IMG/VR virus record: IMGVR_UViG_3300034198_017889 | Span: 1 to 64,000 of that record | Reading direction: 5' to 3' (one strand) | Length of the DNA: 64,000 bases | Source of the DNA: a virus | Shown: positions 45,589-54,500 of the stretch, piece by piece | Numbering within the stretch: the first letter of the stretch is position 1 | How the letters are laid out: each line of letters begins with the position of its first letter | Position numbers and translations under genes: made by a program | Notes under the pieces: generated by a model | Seen by the model: only the letters and a program-made list of their open reading frames with translations | Database searches by the model: none | Told to the model about the DNA's origin: nothing

Positions 45589-48500
45589 ATGCCTGCACTA
45601 GAGTATCTAAGTGGAAACAGTTTAATCTCTTACCCGTTCAAAGATGGGAGAGCCGTTAATTCTTATCTACCTTTAGGAGATGATACATTTCTCGACGCTC
45701 TTTTCGTGATTAGTGGTGAAGTCGGAATTTCACGACCATATATAAGCCACATCTCAACAGCTCAGAGTGTTATAACCTTCGAGCTTAGTGACGTTGTTGG
45801 TGGTTTATTCGGTGTAGTTGAACTTCCAACTAGCTCAGCAGTAAACCACCTTGATAGTGTGGGGGATAATTTTTTCCATGTAACCAACTCCACTTGGTCG
45901 GCTAAGTTTGTATTTGGTCCGGGAATTTTTGAACTACATACTCCAGGTATAAACATACAATTCACCCCGGACGAGACTGAGTTCTCGCCGTCTGTAGTAA
46001 TTCACACTGTACCTATGGTGACTGCTCTTAATTTTGAATCATACCATAATGACGGTACACTCGCAGCACAAACACCCGAGGCTGTTCATATATACTCACC
46101 CGGTGAAGAGGCCAAGATGACCAACGGGTCTAATAATGTTTTTAATTTCTTGTCTCCTGAGACTATGTATCTAGATATACAGCGAGGAGCAGGAACAGGA
46201 TTACATGACCCATGCGCCTCTGGAAATATCACCGATATTTACAGTATTAATAGAATCACTCCGGACAGCCAGGGTAGTATGTTTTTCTCTGCATCTGATT
46301 GCTACTCTATGGAGCTTCTTACGTATAATGACACTCAACTATACAGCTTCATACCAGATATCGCTAGCCGATATGGAGACTTTGCAACACCTATACCCCA
46401 GATAGGAAATACCCCTGGATATACCCAGTATTTTAATGCTATTGCTCCTGAGATGGGTGGTCACGGCCTTGTGATGCAGAACCACTGCCAACCAAAATGT
46501 CCCCCGCAAAATTTAAACGCTTTTGCTGAATATCTTAACCGAGTTACTGATGGAGCAGCTGAATTATATAAGTTTGTAAGTAATTCATATGAAACATATG
46601 GAACAGGTACGTTATCAGGTGATATTTTCACGGTAGAAGTATTCTGCGGTACAACTCTTCCAGATAACTGGGTTTCAGGTGTATGTAGTGGATCTTTTAC
46701 AAAATACTTCCACGAGGGCAAAACACTGCAAATTAGATATGACTCAACCACAATAAAGTCATACAAAATTTTGGATGTTCTTAGTAATAGTGCTGTAAGA
46801 CTAAATCTTGAAGCTACAAACCCACCCACCATTAATGTTTCCGGACCAGCACCATTTAAAATCTTAGAGCTTGGTATAAAAAATAAGCTAAATTCGGCCA
46901 TTCTTACTAACAATGAAAAGCTTCTTACAAAAAATGTACCATCTATAGATATTAACTACGGAACAGTTGAGGCATACAACGCAGTTAAGGATTACGGAAC
47001 ATTCATAACGGCTATTGTTGTTATTTATAACCCCACCCCAGCACCACTTAACTTTTCAGTGAGCTGGGACACAAACAATATTACGAAAGTCGTGCCTAGC
47101 TCAATAAAAACTAAAACCAGTTCTGGTGTGATTAGTTATGGTGGCACCGTAGGAATTATAAATTGCAAAGACTACGCAACTTTTGAGGCAATCTTCTTCA
47201 TACCATGCTCAACTTCCGAAAATAGTCCTAACGAGGGAAGCGTAACTTTCAATGTACTGAATACCGCCGATAATCTAGACCTGGAGAATTCACCCAAATC
47301 AGTAATGGCAACCGCCGCGACATGCGTATCTGCGGACCAAGCTATAATTTATGTAAAAGCTTTAGAGGGTGCACCTTTCTCATATTATCTACCAGTTGGT
47401 CCTGGTGTTACTTCCTTATCGTTTTCGGGAAATGCGCCCAATTGGCTAACCTTTGATAACTCAATCACACCAGGAGCAGGCAATCTACACGGAACTCCCA
47501 CAGGAAGCGTAAGTGGGTCATACACGATAAGCGCAGGAATAAACTCAGCTGGTGGATCAACAGCACAAACCATTGTGCTTACGTACGTGGCTAAACCTAG
47601 GATTGTGTACCCTGAGGATTCTTCTACCATACAGATCTACCCACCAGACACAAATAGCAGAACATACACAGAGGGAGCCCCACTCACACCTATAGTGGCC
47701 ACAAATTCACCGAGCGGTTACTCTATAGTGGGTGCGCCTCTAGGGCTAAGACAAGTAGGAAATGGGCTTATCGGTCAGATAACCCTAGGATCAAATCCCA
47801 CCTTCCCAATTAACTATGTGCTCACCATGTCTGCCTCTAACGAGGCCGGTGAATCTCTACCGGTTACGGTTAATCTGGAATTAACCAATGTACCTATATC
47901 CACACCTGCGGCCACATATGGAACACAATTTTGCTATTCTATTATATCCGGGCCAGAGGTGTTATCTCAGTCTGTTATCACGTCACTACCTAATTGGCTA
48001 TCATTTAATCCGGCCGTAAACCTAGTCTCAAGTACCACTCCCCCAGTATGTTCCCTATCCGGGATGAATACATCATACTCAGGAAAACCAGAGATAGTTA
48101 TAGTTAGACAAAATCTTAAAGGTGGAAGCTACAGATTAGTACAATATATAATTCCATACTCATCAATTCCCAACATAACATACCCAACACCAGGGGCAAT
48201 ATTCAACGTATACCCACCTAACTTTGTTAATAGTGGCGACGGCGCTACCGTGTTCACCGCAGCATACCCGCTATTAAAGGTATACTCCACGAACACCACA
48301 ACGTCATTTAACGCCACCGGATTACCCTTAGGGCTATCTATAGATAACTCTGGTAATATAGTTGGAAAAATTACCTCAGGAGCGGGAATATACAGCACCA
48401 CAATTACCGCCACAAATTCAGTTGGCACATCTCCTCCGGTTACTTTTAGTTTTGATCTTTTAGACCAAGTACCCACTATTAACGCATATCAAGGAAAAGC

Positions 48501-51500
48501 TTTCTGTTATAAATTTCCTATACTTAATAACGCCAGCTCCTTCTCTATCTCTGGGGATATTCCACCATGGCTGACTGTTTCATCAAGTGTTAACACATCA
48601 TGCCATATCAGCTCGGCTAAATTGAGTCAACCGCAAAGTCAGAGTTACAATTTGCTAGTTAGTGCCGACATCAACAAAGCAAACATATCTCAAGCGCAGA
48701 TCATTAATTATGTAGCTCTCCCGAAAATTTCTTATCCTACCTCAGGCCAAGTTATAAACCTAACAGCTGCAGATTACCAAAATATATTATTCACTACCGA
48801 TTTCCCACTGGCAACAATCATAGCTTCTAACTCCCCAACCTCTTACTCCGCCTCCGGCTTACCTACCGGACTATCAATTACGCCGAATGGGAAAATCATA
48901 GGAAAAACATCAGCAACAGCTGGTGATTATGATGTTGTATTAACTGCCACCAATGGTGCAGGCAGCGAATCCATTTCTGTAACTTTTCATATATCCAGTT
49001 CCGGAATTAGGGATTTAGCTTTCCCGAATATGCCTTACTGCTACAAGATCGCGGGATTTGGGGCGGTAGATCGTTACGAATATTCAGGAACCCTACCAGA
49101 CTGGTTAACTTTTGATGGAAGCCCTACCGCACTGTGTAATTTATATGGAACAGGCACAGGTACCACCGGCGAGGTTTATGATTTAACGCTAACGGGCTAC
49201 AATGGAACCAGCTCTACATCCCTGCCGTACACATTGAGTTATGCTATTACTCCCACCATAACATATCCCATTGCTGGGTCCATATTCACAATTACTCCAC
49301 CAGACTACAACAGTAAGGTGTTCACATTGAATTCACCCCTCTTCAAGGTTACGGCGACTAATAACCCAACCACATTTAGAGCCACAGGTTTCCCATCTAA
49401 TACATTCAGTATAGATCCAGCCACAGGGTCTATTATAGGTTCCACCAGAACCGTGACCACCAACACACCAACACCCATAACAATAACCGCAGTCAATGCC
49501 GCTGGAACATCTGAGTCTATCACAGTTTATTTGGTTGTGAGTTCCACAAGTCAAACACTAGGCATAGACGGATCAACAGGTGAAGTTTGTTCATTATTAA
49601 GTTTAGCTGATAATCCAACCGGACTAACTTTGACAGGCTTACCGTCTTGGCTTACGTTCAGCTACCCCGCCGTTAATAATTGCAACATTTCTGGAACCAT
49701 TCCCACCGGTCAGGTATCAACACAATCATTTACTGCACAGTTAACGAGAATTTATGGAACTGGATCTACCGTCCAGAATTTATTAATTAGTATTACACGA
49801 CCACCTGTAATTACTTCTCCAGATCAAAACATCTACGATATAGCTCCGCCTGATTTTAATAGCAGAATATACACCACGCTATTACCACTATTAACAGTTC
49901 AAGCCACTAACAACCCGACGAGCTTTAGCGCCACAGGGCTTCCTCCGGGATTAACTATAAATTCTTCAGGTAGAGTAATTGGTGGACCCGTTACAGTGGT
50001 AGGTGATTATGCTGTGAGTATAACAGCCACAAATTCGGTAGGCTCATCATCAACAGCCCTATGCACAATATCAGTTACTAACAGCATAAAAAACATCACG
50101 GTGGCAAGAGAAACAGCGATATGTGAAAAGATCATTACCGCCGACGGTGCCACGGTTTACTCCACTGTCGGTAAGTTACCATCAGGAATATCCTTTAATG
50201 GCTCTCCAAATATTAACTGCAATTTTTCGGGGACTCCATTGGTAAGTAACCCTGTGGGTGTGTACCCGATTAATATAACTAGTAAATATCTTGGAGGATC
50301 TAGCACCAGCACTACGAATTTAAACCTAATAGCTGTACCTAAGATAACTTACCCGATCAGCTCAGCCATATTTAAAATATACCCACCAGACTTCACCGCT
50401 GTATCTGGGGATTCAACAACATTCACTGCGGGATACCCACTACTTACTGTACTAGCCACGAACTCACCCATTTCCTTCTCAGCTACTGGATTACCATCAG
50501 GATTAACCATAGATAACTCCGGAAATATAGTTGGAAAAATTACCTCAGGGGTTGGAACATTCAATGTTTCAGTTATTGCAACAAACTCAGTAGGTACATC
50601 TTCAGCATTATCATTTAGTTTATCTCTAGTCAACACAGTTCCAATTATCAGCGCATACCAGGGTAAGGATCTCTGCTATAAGTTTCCAATTCTAAGTAAT
50701 GCTACCGCGTATTCATTATCTGGTGATGTTCCACCCTGGGTTACGGTTAATACATCCGCCAGTGCAGCCTGCCACATTAGTGCAACAAATCCATCTTTAA
50801 ACGCTAGCACCACTTATGAGCTTGTATTGAGCACTGTGATTGGTGGCGCAAATATCAAGCAAAGCCAAGTTATTAAATACACTGCATCGCCGAAGATAAG
50901 CTCACCACAGGCTAATTTGGTAGTTAGCGTATCTGACTTAATAACTTTCACAGAAAACTATCCAGCTGTGGCTGTTTTTGCATCTAACTCCCCAACTTTA
51001 TACTCCTGCACCCCAGGATTACCAGCAGGATTAAGTATCACAAAAACAGGCAAAGTTATAGGTAAAGTGGGTGCGACGGCAGGTAATCATAATGTAGCAA
51101 TATCAGCTACTAATGCAGCCGGTAGTGACTCTGTTGTTGTAACTTTTAATGTTGTGCGAAGTTCAAATAACACGCTGTCTTCAGCTGCTATATTTGGAGA
51201 ATCTTATTGTTTCAAGATTCAAGGTATGGGGACCGCAACTAGCTACGGGTACTCAGGAACACTACCAGAGTGGTTAACATTTAATAGTGATGTTGGTGCA
51301 ACCTGTAATTTATATGGAACAGCAACAGGGCTAACTAATGAAATCTATAATATAACATTAATAGGCTACTATGGAGATTCATCGGTATCCTATAACTTCA
51401 GTTTGCAGTATTCAGCCAAGCCAACTATAACTTATCCAATTGCTGGATCTGTATTTACAATTACTCCCCCAGACTACAAAAGCAAGACATTCACGCTAAC

Positions 51501-54500
51501 TGCACCACTATTTAAAGCAGCCGCAACTAATAATCCAACATCTTTTACAGCTACCGGATTTTCTGAAAATACACTTACAATTGATGCGTCTTCAGGAGCT
51601 ATTATAGGATCCACCAGAACCGCGACCACTAGCTCACCCATACCTATAACAATAACTGCTATTAACGCAGCTGGATCATCTGCACCTGTTATAGTTTACT
51701 TGGTCGTGAAATCCACAACCCAAATACTGAATATTAATGGAAGTAATGCCACGATCTGCCAACTATTAGATAACACAGATAATCCAACCGGACTAACTTT
51801 GACGGGCTTACCATCTTGGCTTACATTCAACTACCCAGCCGTTAATAATTGCAATATATCTGGGACTATTCCCACCGGTCAGGTATCAACACAATCATTT
51901 ACTACTCAGTTAACAAGAATTTATGGAACTGGGTCCACAGTCCAGAATTTATTAATTAGTATTACACAACCACCTGTAATTACTTCTCCAAATCAAAACA
52001 AATACGACATAGCTCCACCTGATTTTAATAGCAGAGTATACACAACCAGTTCACCATTACTCACAGTTCAAACCACGAACTCACCCATTTCCTTCTCAGC
52101 TACAGGTCTCCCACCAGGATTAACCGTGGATTCTCTAGGCAGAGTAATTGGTGGACCTGTTACAGTGGTAGGTGATTATGCTGTGAGTATAGCAGCCACA
52201 AATTCAGTTGGTTCCTCCGCACTAGCTTATTGCACAATAGCTGTTACTAGTAACTTAAAAAACATAACATTAACTAAAGAAACTCCCGTCTGTGAGAAAA
52301 TTAATACTGAAGATGCTGCAACAATATACTCCATTTCAGGTAAGTTACCATCAGGAATATCCTTTAATGGCTCCCCAAGTATTAACTGCAATTTCTCGGG
52401 GACTCCCCTGGTAAGTAATACCGTGGGTGCATATCCAATTCTTATAACTAGTAAATATCTTGGAGGATCTAGCACTAGCACTACGAATTTAAACCTAATA
52501 GATGTACCTAAGATAACTTATCCTGTTAGTGCAACTACATTTAAAATATACCCACCAGACTTTACTACTTCAGGGGCGGACACAACCACATTCACAGATG
52601 TATCCCCGCTCCTGACTGTACTAGCCACAAACTCACCCATATCTTTTGCGGCCACCGGGCTTCCATCCGGTTTATCCATCACCAACCAGGGAAATATAGT
52701 TGGAAAAATTACAGAGAGCAGCGGAACATTCAATGTTTCAGTTGTTGCAACAAATTCTGTAGGAGCGTCAGCTTCATTAGTATTCAATCTGTCTCTCTCC
52801 AATGTTTCCCCAACTATAAACGCTTATCAGGGTAAGGATCTATGCTATAAGTTTCCAATTCTAAGTAATGCTACCTCGTACTCATTATCTGGTGATGTTC
52901 CACCCTGGATAACAATAAACCCGTCCACAAAGGCAACCTGCCACATCAGCGCCACAAGCCAAACCATATCAGCTAACAACGTTTATAACTTTGTGCTAAA
53001 CGCTGTGATTTCTGGCGCGAACATAAAGCAAAACCAAACCCTTAATTACACAGCAATACCACAGATATCCTCACCTTCTACTAATTCTACCGTTGGTGTG
53101 GTTGATTTAGTGACTTTTACAGAGAATTATCCAGCAATTGCTATTACAGCTAATAATAACCCAACAACATACACATGTAACCCTAGTTTGCCGGCAGGCC
53201 TTAGTCTATCAACATCTGGAAAAGTTATAGGGAAAGTATCAGCCGCTGCAGGTAATTATTCAGTTACATTAAGCGCTACTAACTCAGCCGGCAGCAGTTC
53301 AGTTGTTGTTAATTTTGTTGTGTCACGAACCACCAACAATACTTTATCGTCAGTCGCAACCGAGAATAACCAATACTGTTACAAGATCTCAGGTCTGGGG
53401 TTAGCAACAAGCTACGGATATTCAGGCACATTACCACCATGGCTAACTTTTGATGGGGGTGTGAGCGCAACCTGTAATTTATATGGAACCGGAGAGGGAG
53501 CTACTAACGAAACATATAATCTAACATTAATAGGCTACTATGGAAATTCATCTGTGTCTGTTAACTTTAGTTTGCGCTACTCAGCTAAGCCAACCATAAC
53601 ATATCCGATTGCTGGGTCTATATTCACAATTACACCACCAGACTACAACAGTAAGGTGTTTACTCTGGCGTCCCCACTTTTTAAAGCTGCGGCAAGTAAT
53701 AATCCGACTTCATTTGAGGCCACCGGATTTAATGCGAATACACTTAGAATTGACTCAGCTTCAGGGGCAATCATAGGGTCTACCGGCCCATTGGTGATCA
53801 ACACCCCAGTACCTATATCAATCACAGCGATTAATTCAGCTGGACGCTCACAGCCTGTCACAGTTTATTTGCAGGTGAATTCCACAAGCCAAACAATAAA
53901 CATTGATGGGAGTAGTAACTCTGTTTGTTCACTATTAAACTTATCGGATAACCCCACGGGTTTAACCATCACAGGTTTACCCAGCTGGCTTTATCTCAAT
54001 TACCCAGCTATTAATAATTGCACTATCTCTGGGACTATTCCTTCGTTAATAACCACCAATCAGACATTCACAACCCAACTCACTAGAAGTTATGGGGTTG
54101 GAGCAACACTACAAAAGATAACATTTAATGTGGTGAGACCGCCCGTGATCACTTCCCCAAATCAAAACAAATACGACATAGCTCCACCTGATTTTAATAG
54201 CAGAGTATACACAACCAGTTCACCATTACTCACAATTCAAACCACGAACACACCCACAACCATAACCGCTACAGGTCTCCCACCAGGATTAACCGTGGAT
54301 TCTCTAGGCAGAGTAATTGGTGGACCTGTTACGGTTACGGGTACTTATAACCCAGAATTCACAGCACATAACTTCGCAGGATCTTCCACAGCTAGCTGTG
54401 AGATATTAGCCACCAATATTACGGAAGTAATCAGCGCCTTGGAGGGTGTGGCTTTGTGCAAATCAATAATAACCCGTGATGGTGCAACAAGTTATTCACT